DNA from: a virus
Strand: one strand, 5' to 3'
Length of the DNA stretch: 31,280 nucleotides
Virus record (IMG/VR): IMGVR_UViG_3300050166_000167
Coordinates: 1-31,280 of that record
This document shows, piece by piece, positions 7,407 to 13,291 of the stretch. Position numbers and translations under genes: made by a program. The notes beneath the pieces are model-generated. The model was not told the DNA's origin, did no database searches, and was given only the letters and a program-made list of their open reading frames with translations. How positions within the stretch are numbered: the stretch's first letter is position 1; each line of letters opens with the position of its first letter.

Positions 7407-8311
7407 TGCGCCACCTCGGCTGCCAGTTGTTCGTCTGCCGCATTGCTCACATCGGGCAGGTTGAACTTTTCGCGGATGGCGTTGATCTCGGCCTGCAGCT
7501 GGCCCACCATGCCAGCCATGGTCACCATGACAGCATCGCCCCTGTGCGTCAGGTAGTGCTGGGTCAAAGCATCCAGGCTGGCCCGCACCTTGCCGCGCAC
7601 CATGCCCAGGGCCTCTGTGGCGTACTCTTGGGCTTCTTTGGTCAGGTCCACCAGCACCGCATCTGGCTCTTGCGTCTGGATGCGTTTGGCCTGTATTTGC
7701 AGCTTGGTCAGCTTCTTGCTTAAGTCGGCCCGCGCATCCTCGCCCGCCTGGTGCTCAGCCTTCAGCTCGCGCAGCGCGGTGCGCAGCTCTTTCACGCTCA
7801 TGGTGGCCACATCGTCCAGGCTCAGCTCGCCCGTTTGCCCAAAGTTGGCCAGCTCGTCAATCTGCTCGTCGTCCAAAACCAACATCTCGAACAGCTTGGA
7901 TTGGCCACCTATGGCATCCGTCAAATGTCTCGACGTCGAGACATTTGAAAATTTGGTGGCCGATTGCATGAACTTCACAGCAACCTTGCGATCTATGCCC
8001 AGAACATCCAAGCGGGCAATGAAGTTGCCAGGGCCGCAAGCCGCCTTCAGCACCGCCAGCCCACGCCCCACCTCCAGGCAAGCCTCCACGCTGCGGCGCA
8101 TGTTGGCCGCAATGTCGCGCTGGATCAGGTCCGGGTCTGTGGCGTCAGCGGGCAGCTGGTAGCCCAGCGTGGCCGCTGTGGCACGCACCAGGGCGTTTTG
8201 CTCCTGGTTGTGGGCCACCAGGGCATTGGCGCTGGTGCTGAGCTGGTCAATGGCCTGTGTGTTGGCATCAATGACCGTGGTGTTGGCGGGGGCGGTGGGT
8301 TTGCGTGACAT
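7391..8311 (-). CDS. DUF3102-like early phage protein
   Basis: A 306-residue protein directly upstream of the transposase. Residues 65-125 have the pattern NMRRSVEACLEVGRGLAVLKAACGPGNFIARLDVLGIDRKVAVKFM, which resembles DUF3102/ParB-type helix-turn-helix proteins. A conserved-looking LDDEQIDELANFGQTGELSLDDVATMSV follows, then a long coiled coil (about 170-230). It is probably a DNA-binding protein working with the transposition genes, but that is inferred. A 28-base perfect palindrome lies inside the coding sequence and encodes SNVSTSRHLT, at the linker between the HTH-like part and the rest. The ATG at 8311 lacks an obvious Shine-Dalgarno. Confidence 0.75.
   Translation of the reverse strand: MSRKPTAPANTTVIDANTQAIDQLSTSANALVAHNQEQNALVRATAATLGYQLPADATDPDLIQRDIAANMRRSVEACLEVGRGLAVLKAACGPGNFIARLDVLGIDRKVAVKFMQSATKFSNVSTSRHLTDAIGGQSKLFEMLVLDDEQIDELANFGQTGELSLDDVATMSVKELRTALRELKAEHQAGEDARADLSKKLTKLQIQAKRIQTQEPDAVLVDLTKEAQEYATEALGMVRGKVRASLDALTQHYLTHRGDAVMVTMAGMVGQLQAEINAIREKFNLPDVSNAADEQLAAEVAQWANA
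7921..7948. repeat. 28-bp perfect palindrome inside a coding sequence
   Basis: The 14 bases from 7921 (TCAAATGTCTCGAC) are followed directly by their exact reverse complement, giving 28 bases with no mismatch and no spacer. The centre contains GACGTC. It lies within the DUF3102-like gene. There is no T tract, so it is not a terminator; a protein-binding or recombination site, or an RNA hairpin, is possible. Confidence 0.95.
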
Positions 8312-8347
8312 GGTTTGAATGACTCAAAGGGTTGATGAATTGGGGGG

Positions 8348-8656
8348 TTAAGCGGCGCGGGTGTAGCGCTGCTGCAGGTCGGACAGCTGCTTTTGGGCTT
8401 GGTCAAAAGCGGCCAACGTGGCCACGGCCTTGCTGCCCAGGCGGGGGCTGATGCGGGCACGGTCGCTGCCGGGTAGGCGCTCCACCAGGCCAGCGGCTTC
8501 CAGGTTCCAGAGGTCGCGGGTGATCTGTGCAGGCTTGATGCCCAGGCCCTTGGCCATTTGGCTGGGGCTCAGGCCATCAATCTCGTGGCCAAACAGGCCC
8601 ATCAGCACTTTCAGCACGCGCTGCTGCGCCTCGCAGCGGTAGTTGGGGCCGGTCAT
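8348..8656 (-). CDS. Winged-helix DNA-binding protein (MarR/IclR-like)
   Basis: A 102-residue protein with a winged helix-turn-helix: QRVLKVLMGLFGHEIDGLSPSQMAKGLGIKPAQITRDLWNLEAAGLVERL, followed by a short helical end. SPSQMAKGLGIKPAQITRDL is the recognition unit and GLVERLPGSDRARI the wing. It overlaps the preceding gene by four bases. Next to a Ner-like protein and upstream of the transposase, it is well placed to control early transcription, but its binding site is not identified. Confidence 0.72.
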   Translation of the reverse strand: MTGPNYRCEAQQRVLKVLMGLFGHEIDGLSPSQMAKGLGIKPAQITRDLWNLEAAGLVERLPGSDRARISPRLGSKAVATLAAFDQAQKQLSDLQQRYTRAA

Positions 8657-8934
8657 GCAGTGGCACCGGGTTTGAGGCTGCGGGCATCCACCGGCTTGGG
8701 GCGGGGCCGATAGGTGCCGGGCTTGACCACCACACCTTTTTTAATGCCCAGGGCCACTGCCACCTCGTGCGCTGCACCATGCAGGCACGAGCAGCGGCCA
8801 TACAGCACGGCATTGACCACATGACGGCTGTAGCCATTGTCGCGGGCCCATTGGCTCAGGTTGATGCCAGCGGCGCGCATCTCGGCCAGCTTCTCTTGGC
8901 CGCGCTGCTTCATTTGTTCGCTTTGCTTTGTCAT
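8653..8934 (-). CDS. BcepMu gp16-like DNA-binding protein (Ner-like position)
   Basis: A 93-residue protein with the motif LSQWARDNGYSRHVVNAVLYG, then HGAAHEVAVALGIKKG, the pattern of the BcepMu gp16 family of phage DNA-binding proteins. A gene in this spot near the repressor region is comparable to ner of Mu, which turns down early and repressor transcription; that functional link is inferred. No clear Shine-Dalgarno precedes the ATG at 8934; an ATG at 8913 (MKQRGQEKL) is possible. Confidence 0.78.
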   Translation of the reverse strand: MTKQSEQMKQRGQEKLAEMRAAGINLSQWARDNGYSRHVVNAVLYGRCSCLHGAAHEVAVALGIKKGVVVKPGTYRPRPKPVDARSLKPGATA

Positions 8935-8961
8935 GTTGTGTAAAAATGTGTGAATAGGTTT

Positions 8962-9471
8962 TTATGATTGAGGGGCGTTGGCTATGAAGCTGCTGATGTA
9001 AATCGAGCGCTTGCCCAGGTCTTGCTTGATGCCTTGCAGAGCTGTAGCGACTTGGTCGTCAGTCAGGCCCAAGCTGTTTTGAAGACTGATGCCCAGGGAC
9101 AGCAGATCGCTACGCATGTGCGCAGCGGGTGCGCTGGAGGACGGAAGAGGAGAAGACGATGGAGATGAGCATGCGCAAACACATTTGCAGCTTTGGGACG
9201 CTAGTGATCGAAAACGCGGGCACACATCTAAGAATTCAGGCCACCCTGTCGCCAGAGCCAACAGAAGCTCGCGAGCAGATTGATCTTGCTGTTGTTGTGC
9301 CAGGTGGCGCAGACAAAAGTCTGGCGCAGTTGAACATTGCACTTCTAGATCGAGCCCTTGAGCTGATATCCGCAACCCGCAAACATCAGCTCGACCTGAT
9401 AAGGCATTCGGGGGAATCAGGCTCACATGGGCTTGCCCAAGGGCAGGTGTGATCGGGGTGGTGTTTTTCAT
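8962..9471 (-). CDS. Hypothetical protein, doubtful; antisense to another ORF
   Basis: A 169-residue frame starting at ATG 9471 with a good Shine-Dalgarno (AGAGGGA, about five bases upstream). The C-terminal 50 residues (SDLLSLGISLQNSLGLTDDQ and onward) look protein-like, as does the very start. The middle, rich in Cys and Ser/Pro (SSPSSSPLPSSS), looks like a shadow of the opposite strand. An equally credible ORF lies antisense at 9159-9452. Either the long minus-strand gene is first in the early operon, or only its 3' part is coding. No family recognised. Confidence 0.4.
   Translation of the reverse strand: MKNTTPITPALGQAHVSLIPPNALSGRADVCGLRISAQGLDLEVQCSTAPDFCLRHLAQQQQDQSARELLLALATGWPEFLDVCPRFRSLASQSCKCVCACSSPSSSPLPSSSAPAAHMRSDLLSLGISLQNSLGLTDDQVATALQGIKQDLGKRSIYISSFIANAPQS
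9159..9452 (+). CDS. Hypothetical protein, candidate antisense gene
   Basis: A 97-residue frame beginning MEMSMRKHICSFGTLVIENA, preceded by a purine-rich Shine-Dalgarno (GAGGAGAAG). It shows alternating beta strands and an amphipathic helix (IDLAVVVPGGADKSLAQLNI and then ALLDRALELISA), a pattern that rarely arises by chance. It lies wholly inside the minus-strand frame at 8962-9471, so at most one of the two is likely to be fully coding. If real, it lies just left of the control region and reads towards it. No family recognised. Confidence 0.4.
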   Translation: MEMSMRKHICSFGTLVIENAGTHLRIQATLSPEPTEAREQIDLAVVVPGGADKSLAQLNIALLDRALELISATRKHQLDLIRHSGESGSHGLAQGQV

Positions 9472-9498
9472 GGCGTCCCTCTTGTTTCAAATTGGTGG

Positions 9499-9520
9499 AC
9501 AAATCAAAGAAACGATTTGT
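9499..9520. promoter_or_regulatory. Candidate operator: ACAAATC inverted repeat
   Basis: ACAAATC and GATTTGT form a 7-bp perfect inverted repeat with an 8-base AT-rich spacer, in the short region between leftward and rightward genes. It is a candidate operator for the HTH regulator or the Ner-like protein. The identity of the binder is inference. Confidence 0.5.
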
Positions 9521-9534
9521 TCTGAGGTGTATTG

Positions 9535-9552
9535 TGATAAAGATTTTTATCA
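9535..9552. promoter_or_regulatory. Candidate operator: TGATAAA inverted repeat
   Basis: TGATAAA-GATT-TTTATCA is a 7-bp perfect inverted repeat with a 4-base spacer, 16 bases before the GTG of the HTH regulator. Its position suits autoregulation. It differs in sequence from the repeat at 9499, so two proteins may compete in this control region. Confidence 0.55.
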
Positions 9553-9567
9553 TTTGCAAGGTCTTTC

Positions 9568-10035
9568 GTGAAAAAAGATAAAAAATTTTTCTATGGTCAT
9601 TCACGACTCATTGAAGAGCGCGAAAAAATATGGTCGACCCAACAGCAGGCCGCCGATTACTTCGGGGTAAGCCGTGTGACTTGGGGGCAATGCGAAAGGG
9701 GAAACGCCACCCCAAGCGGTGATGTCCTTGCTGGTCTTGCAGATATGGGTGCTGACGTGCACTACATCCTCACCGGCCAGCGCAGCCAGGCCGTGGCTGA
9801 GGTGGACTTGCTGCCCTCAGACGAGCGCGTGCTGGTGGACGCCTACAGGCACTGCAACGTGCAGGCCAAGCAGGCCTTGATCCAGACTGCCGCGCTGCTG
9901 TCGGCGGGCATGGCTGCGCCCAGCAAAGCGGCCAAGGCCAGCAAGAGCGTCAAGTTAGGCGGCTCGGTGTCGGGCAACGCTGTGGTGGTGGCGGGCACAG
10001 TTGCTGGGGGCATTGCCAATGGCCGCAAAAAATGA
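9568..10035 (+). CDS. HTH (XRE-like) phage regulator with Gly/Val tail
   Basis: A 155-residue protein starting at GTG with AAGG upstream. Residues 10-70 are an XRE-type helix-turn-helix (RLIEEREKIWSTQQQAADYF, then GVSRVTWGQCERGNATPSGD, then VHYILTGQRS), as in CI-like phage regulators. A helical stretch follows, then an Ala/Lys-rich linker and a C-terminal tail (131-149) with GGSVxxxAVVxxGTVxG. The same motif opens the next protein. Its position opposite the early operon, with inverted repeats in front, makes it the best candidate for the phage repressor. No protease-like cleavage domain is visible, so classical RecA-driven cleavage is not suggested. Confidence 0.8.
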   Translation: MKKDKKFFYGHSRLIEEREKIWSTQQQAADYFGVSRVTWGQCERGNATPSGDVLAGLADMGADVHYILTGQRSQAVAEVDLLPSDERVLVDAYRHCNVQAKQALIQTAALLSAGMAAPSKAAKASKSVKLGGSVSGNAVVVAGTVAGGIANGRKK

Positions 10036-10339
10036 CTGCAGCCAGCCCACTGCGCGCACCTATGTGGGCGGCAGCGTGGGCACGGGAGCTGTGGTCATCA
10101 GTGGCACGGTGCATGGGTCGGTGTCGGTCGCGGCGTCGCATGAGGTGCATGTAGACCGCCGCTGCGTGGCCGAGACCCTGCAGGCCATGAGTGCCCTGGA
10201 CGGCGATCAACGCCTGAGCGTGCTCAAGTTCATGGAGCGCGAGTTCGCGACGCAAATGGTCAAAGAACTGAGCGCCGATGCGCAGCAGCGTGTCAGGCGG
10301 TATGTGGCAGCGGTGCTTAGAGGGGCTGGAAAGTCTTGA
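10019..10339 (+). CDS. Hypothetical partner protein with matching Gly/Val motif
   Basis: A 106-residue protein whose ATG lies 17 bases inside the end of the HTH gene, in another frame. Residues 17-35 repeat the tail motif of that regulator (11 of 19 aligned positions identical, no gaps). After this comes HEVHVDRRCVAETLQAMSAL and a helical C-terminus (LSVLKFMEREFATQMVKEL) ending in basic residues. No named domain recognised. The overlap and shared motif suggest that the two proteins are co-translated and may interact through the motif; this is inference. Confidence 0.6.
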   Translation: MAAKNDCSQPTARTYVGGSVGTGAVVISGTVHGSVSVAASHEVHVDRRCVAETLQAMSALDGDQRLSVLKFMEREFATQMVKELSADAQQRVRRYVAAVLRGAGKS

Positions 10340-10370
10340 TTTGACCGGCGATGTCAGCTGCTCACAAAAA

Positions 10371-10378
10371 GGGGGGGG
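10371..10378 (+). repeat. G8 homopolymer at the ribosome-binding site
   Basis: Eight consecutive G residues follow five A residues and lie seven bases before the ATG of the DUF4041 protein, so the tract forms part of the ribosome-binding region. Poly-G tracts are prone to slipped-strand length change; a length shift here would change spacing to the start codon. Confidence 0.6.
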
Positions 10379-10384
10379 ATAAAC

Positions 10385-11803
10385 ATGGACTCAGGAACAA
10401 AAAATTTGCTGACACTCGCGGCCTTGGTGCTGTTGCCTGCTTTTTGGATGCTGAGAGCCAAATGGCTGCGGCAGGCGCATGCCAACACGGTCGCCCTTAC
10501 GCATGCCAAAAATGCCTTGTCTGAATCGGAGCAAAAGTACAAATCCCTTCAGAGTGCACACAAGGAAGAAACTGCAACACTGCAGGCTGAGATAGCCAAA
10601 TTAACCCACCGTTTGGCTGAACATGGACATCTCAACATCATGGAGTTAGAGGCTCAAAAAAGTGCACTCCAAAATGAGTTGACTCAGCTTGAGCAGCAGT
10701 GCGTCTCTGAACAGGAAAAAGCAAAGGCTGAACTTGCTCATGCGCAAACCGAGTTAAAAGTCCTGCGAATGCAAATTGTGGAGACTGAAGAAATTTCCTT
10801 GCTGCAGGATGTTGGGGTTTATCAATACCGCCATCCGCTCTCTGATGCCGTTGCCTATCAGCGAGAGCTAAACAGCATCGAGACTCGCATCAAAGCCTTC
10901 ATGAAAAATGATGACAGCGCCGTTATGGGCGCCACCAATTGGACCGTCAATGGCTCCCTGGTGCAGGGCCGAAGGATGGTGAATGAAACATCCAAGCTCA
11001 TGCTACGGGCGTTCAACGCCGAAGCCGACAATGCAGTGCGAAGCCTCAAGCCATACAAGCTAGATGCTGCCATTGATCGGTTGACAAAAGTTGCTGGAAC
11101 GATTGCCCGATTGGGTAAGACCATGGACATACGCGTTACCGATGCGTATCTGAGGCTGCGTATTCAGGAACTGGAGCTGACCGCTGATTTTTCACACAAA
11201 GCAGCAGAAGAAAAAGAGCTTGAACGTGCTGAGCGTGATCGCATGCGAGAAGAGCGCAAAGCGCAGCTAGAGCTGGAGCGTGAACGAACCCGGCTGGAAA
11301 AAGAACGCCAACATTTTGAGAATGCACTGAATGCTCTGATTCAGAAAGGTGATGAAAACGGTGCAGCCCGCCTTCGTGAGCAACTTGATGATGTACAGAG
11401 AGCAATTGAAGACGTTGACTATCGGACTGCAAACATCCGTGCTGGCTACGTGTATGTGATTTCAAATATTGGGGCATTTGGCGAAGACATGGTGAAGATC
11501 GGCATGACGCGACGGCTTGACCCAATGGATCGTGTGCGTGAATTAGGAGATGCCTCGGTCCCATTCAATTTTGATGTTCATGCTTTGTTTTTCTCCAAAG
11601 ATGCAGTGGGTATTGAAACTGCCATGCATCAGCGGCTGGCAGCTCATCGAGTTAACCGTGTCAACCTGCGGCGTGAGTTTTTTAAGGTAACCCCTCATGA
11701 TGCAAAAGCGCAACTGACGGAGTTGACGGGTGAACTATTGCAATTCACTGATACGCCCGAGGCGGTTGAATATCGGGAGAGCTTGGCGCTGGCTGCGGTT
11801 TGA
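10385..11803 (+). CDS. Membrane-anchored DUF4041 / T5orf172 (GIY-YIG-like) protein
   Basis: A 472-residue protein. Residues 7-22 are one hydrophobic segment (LLTLAALVLLPAFWML), then come a coiled coil (about 35-130), a DUF4041-like middle (about 140-255), a charged coiled coil rich in Glu/Arg (270-330) and a T5orf172 domain (about 350-440). That domain shows GYVYVISN, KIGMTRR, an ETAMHQRL helix and REFFKV, the GIY-YIG-like core. The family is found in phages and mobile elements; biochemical activity is not settled. It sits between the regulator and lysis genes, a usual site for lysogenic accessory genes, and is more AT-rich than the late genes, which suggests separate acquisition. Superinfection exclusion or defence is plausible but unproven. 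Confidence 0.82.
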   Translation: MDSGTKNLLTLAALVLLPAFWMLRAKWLRQAHANTVALTHAKNALSESEQKYKSLQSAHKEETATLQAEIAKLTHRLAEHGHLNIMELEAQKSALQNELTQLEQQCVSEQEKAKAELAHAQTELKVLRMQIVETEEISLLQDVGVYQYRHPLSDAVAYQRELNSIETRIKAFMKNDDSAVMGATNWTVNGSLVQGRRMVNETSKLMLRAFNAEADNAVRSLKPYKLDAAIDRLTKVAGTIARLGKTMDIRVTDAYLRLRIQELELTADFSHKAAEEKELERAERDRMREERKAQLELERERTRLEKERQHFENALNALIQKGDENGAARLREQLDDVQRAIEDVDYRTANIRAGYVYVISNIGAFGEDMVKIGMTRRLDPMDRVRELGDASVPFNFDVHALFFSKDAVGIETAMHQRLAAHRVNRVNLRREFFKVTPHDAKAQLTELTGELLQFTDTPEAVEYRESLALAAV

Positions 11804-11808
11804 ATGGT

Positions 11809-11827
11809 CACCACCGCAGGCCCGTGA
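11809..11827 (+). repeat. Repeated leader element, copy 1
   Basis: CACCACCGCAGGCCCGTGA occurs here and again at 12374-12392. In both places the element ends exactly 23 bases before the ATG of a small ORF (11851 and 12416). Flanking bases are also similar (GG before, CGG shortly after). Confidence 0.85.
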
Positions 11828-11850
11828 TTACGGCGATATGGGAGAGAAAA

Positions 11851-12153
11851 ATGGATGTAGAAGTCGCGCAAAAGATAAAGACGCTCGCACACATTGCAGA
11901 AACGCAAGGACGGGTTTTGGTGCAGGTCAATGCCCGCCAAGAGCTTTACAACATCGTGCTGTGCGCACTCATGGCATCGCATCCAAACCCGGCTGGCTTT
12001 GCGATGGAGGTACGGCGATGGAGCGCGCGAGCGCAATGGACTCTTGTAGACGGCGATGCTGATCCCGAAAGAGAAGCGACTCTCGATTCATTGCTATCTG
12101 CGCTGGAGTCGGCAAGTCCTGTTGAGCTGAATCTGCGGGCTCCGAAGAGCTGA
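11851..12153 (+). CDS. Hypothetical protein (100 aa)
   Basis: A 100-residue protein from the ATG at 11851, preceded by GGAGAG. An upstream in-frame start would include the repeated leader and is less likely. It opens MDVEVAQKIKTLAHIAETQG with an amphipathic helix, then strands and LVDGDADPEREATLDSLLSA. No family recognised. It follows the DUF4041 gene by 47 bases, and its 3' half is antisense to a possible minus-strand ORF (11969-12295). Confidence 0.55.
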   Translation: MDVEVAQKIKTLAHIAETQGRVLVQVNARQELYNIVLCALMASHPNPAGFAMEVRRWSARAQWTLVDGDADPEREATLDSLLSALESASPVELNLRAPKS

Positions 12154-12295
12154 GAGCGCGGCGCAGCCGTTGGAATAAATGCTTGGCGGCAGATCGCAAA
12201 CGCGCCAAACACCCGGGTGCATGACGATTTTGTTCACGCACAAGACGCTCGCCTTCAAGTGTTTTTGCAAGCATTGCAGCTTGGTAGTTGAGCAT
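11969..12295 (-). CDS. Hypothetical protein, candidate convergent gene
   Basis: A 108-residue minus-strand frame starting MLNYQAAMLAKTLEGERLVR, with GGAGG about seven bases upstream of its ATG. It is basic and helical (RLRSAAKHLFQRLRRAL). Its first 47 residues occupy sequence with no plus-strand gene; the rest overlaps the end of the 11851-12153 ORF antisense. It could be a real small gene or a remnant. No family recognised. Confidence 0.35.
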   Translation of the reverse strand: MLNYQAAMLAKTLEGERLVREQNRHAPGCLARLRSAAKHLFQRLRRALSSSEPADSAQQDLPTPAQIAMNRESLLFRDQHRRLQESIALARSIAVPPSQSQPGLDAMP

Positions 12296-12373
12296 GATGG
12301 CCTCCAGTAGTAAGGCATCCATTCTTGGACTTGCTCATGGAATTGCACAGGTAAACCAGATTGCTAAATAGGG

Positions 12374-12392
12374 CACCACCGCAGGCCCGTGA
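12374..12392 (+). repeat. Repeated leader element, copy 2
   Basis: Second exact copy of the 19-base element at 11809. Here the flanking bases complete a 6-bp inverted repeat, CCGCAG with CTGCGG around an 8-base loop. It ends 23 bases before the ATG at 12416. Confidence 0.85.
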
Positions 12393-12415
12393 CTGCGGTA
12401 ACAGGGACAACAACA

Positions 12416-12619
12416 ATGACCAACTCAAACAACAACGACAAGCCCACAAAGCAGCCTGCCATTGCACCCCTCAGCAGCGAGGTGGGGCGGGGCAATCGGC
12501 CTACAACAGAGTCTTCCGATATTCGCAAGTCTGTTCCGAGCAATGAACGGTTCTCCAGAAACGACACAACGGTCAGCTTTAGCCCTCCGCCACCAGCACC
12601 ACCGCGCCCACCCAAGTGA
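12416..12619 (+). CDS. Small disordered proline-rich protein (67 aa)
   Basis: A 67-residue polar protein beginning MTNSNNNDKPTKQ, with no hydrophobic core and a C-terminus of Pro runs (PPPPAPPRPPK). It is almost certainly disordered. Its TGA overlaps a GTG in the frame of the next gene (GTGA), suggesting coupling with the membrane protein that follows. Pro-rich tails often mediate binding. No family recognised. Confidence 0.5.
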   Translation: MTNSNNNDKPTKQPAIAPLSSEVGRGNRPTTESSDIRKSVPSNERFSRNDTTVSFSPPPPAPPRPPK

Positions 12620-12651
12620 CGGAGCAGGCTTTCTTTGCCACAATACACTGC

Positions 12652-13185
12652 ATGACAACTGCCCTGCAAACACCTGGCACCGCCGAAGACCAACAACTGG
12701 ATGCCATCTGGACCCAGCGCTGCGCCGTGCTGAACAAGGCGTGGGTGCAAGTGCGTTACCAGCGTAGGCGTCAGCGGTTTTTTGACCTGGTAGACAAGCT
12801 CACCAAGTCCGTCACCGTGGTGCTTGGTGCCTCCCTCATGGGCCGGTTTTTTGTGGAGTGGCTGCCCTGGTTGGCCACTGCCATCACTTCTTTGGGCCTG
12901 CTGGCTTTGGTGTTTGGCTACAGCGACCGCAAGCAGCAGCACAAAGACCTGGCAGAGCAAGCGGCCAAGCTGGTGGCCGACATAGAGCTTGTGCCCATGA
13001 CCGCCCTGGGTTATGACAAGACTGCCACTTGGGCTGCCGAATATGCACGCCTGGTTGCCAAGTCGCCGCCGCCACTCAAAACGCTGACCTTGGTGTGTGA
13101 GCGTGAGCAGGCCGCATCAGAGGGGCACCCAGACCATGTGGCCTTGCCAGTCTGGCCGCTGCGCGTGATTGGACACTTTTGCTAA
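12652..13185 (+). CDS. SLATT-like two-helix membrane protein
   Basis: A 177-residue protein from ATG 12652. A GTG at 12616 overlaps the upstream stop and would add 12 residues; neither start has a clear Shine-Dalgarno. A basic helical start (KAWVQVRYQRRRQRFFDLVD) is followed by two hydrophobic helices with a short turn (SVTVVLGASLMGRFFVEWL and WLATAITSLGLLALVFGY). Then comes a soluble helix with DRKQQHKDLAEQAAKLVADIE. This order resembles SLATT domains, membrane pore-like effectors of prokaryotic conflict systems, but the match is by pattern only. It is the last gene before the early/accessory terminator at 13204. Confidence 0.6.
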   Translation: MTTALQTPGTAEDQQLDAIWTQRCAVLNKAWVQVRYQRRRQRFFDLVDKLTKSVTVVLGASLMGRFFVEWLPWLATAITSLGLLALVFGYSDRKQQHKDLAEQAAKLVADIELVPMTALGYDKTATWAAEYARLVAKSPPPLKTLTLVCEREQAASEGHPDHVALPVWPLRVIGHFC

Positions 13186-13203
13186 GCCACCCCAAAGCAT
13201 TGC

Positions 13204-13228
13204 AAGCCCCGCCAGCCGGGGCTTTTTT
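13204..13228 (+). terminator. Rho-independent terminator before late promoter 1
   Basis: AAGCCCCG and CGGGGCTT pair over 8 bp around a CCAGC loop and are followed by a run of six T. It ends the rightward accessory operon, 10 bases before late promoter copy 1. Confidence 0.88.
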
Positions 13229-13238
13229 ATGCCCACCG

Positions 13239-13271
13239 TTTGCAAATCGGTTTACCTGTAGATAACGCGCG
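13239..13271 (+). promoter_or_regulatory. Late promoter element, copy 1 (lysis-packaging operon)
   Basis: This 33-base element recurs at 25380 (31 of 33 identical) and 30841 (26 of 33 identical). Shared core: GGTTT, then CTGTAG, then AAACGCGCG or TAACGCGCG. No good -35 is seen at the right distance from the AT-rich TAGATAAC, as expected for activator-dependent Mu-type late promoters. It drives the endolysin gene, like Plys of Mu. The activator is inferred to be the Mor/C-family protein. Confidence 0.78.
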
Positions 13272-13273
13272 TA

Positions 13274-13290
13274 CCCCGGCAAAGTCGGGG
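13274..13290 (+). promoter_or_regulatory. 5'-UTR hairpin at the endolysin start codon
   Basis: CCCCGGC-AAA-GTCGGGG folds into a 7-bp stem (one G:U) ending one base before the ATG at 13292. No Shine-Dalgarno is present. The protease gene has an equivalent hairpin at 25415-25432. Confidence 0.55.
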
Positions 13291-13291
13291 C

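Noticed and set aside
5643-7556. 637-codon plus-strand open frame
   Set aside because: Exactly antisense to the transposase, whose DD35E residues and overlaps show it is the coding strand. His/Val/Gln-rich composition is typical of a shadow in GC-rich DNA.
12590-12625. Possible third copy of the CACCACCGC leader
   Set aside because: Only the first nine bases and scattered others match. It lies in Pro-codon-rich coding sequence, which explains the similarity.
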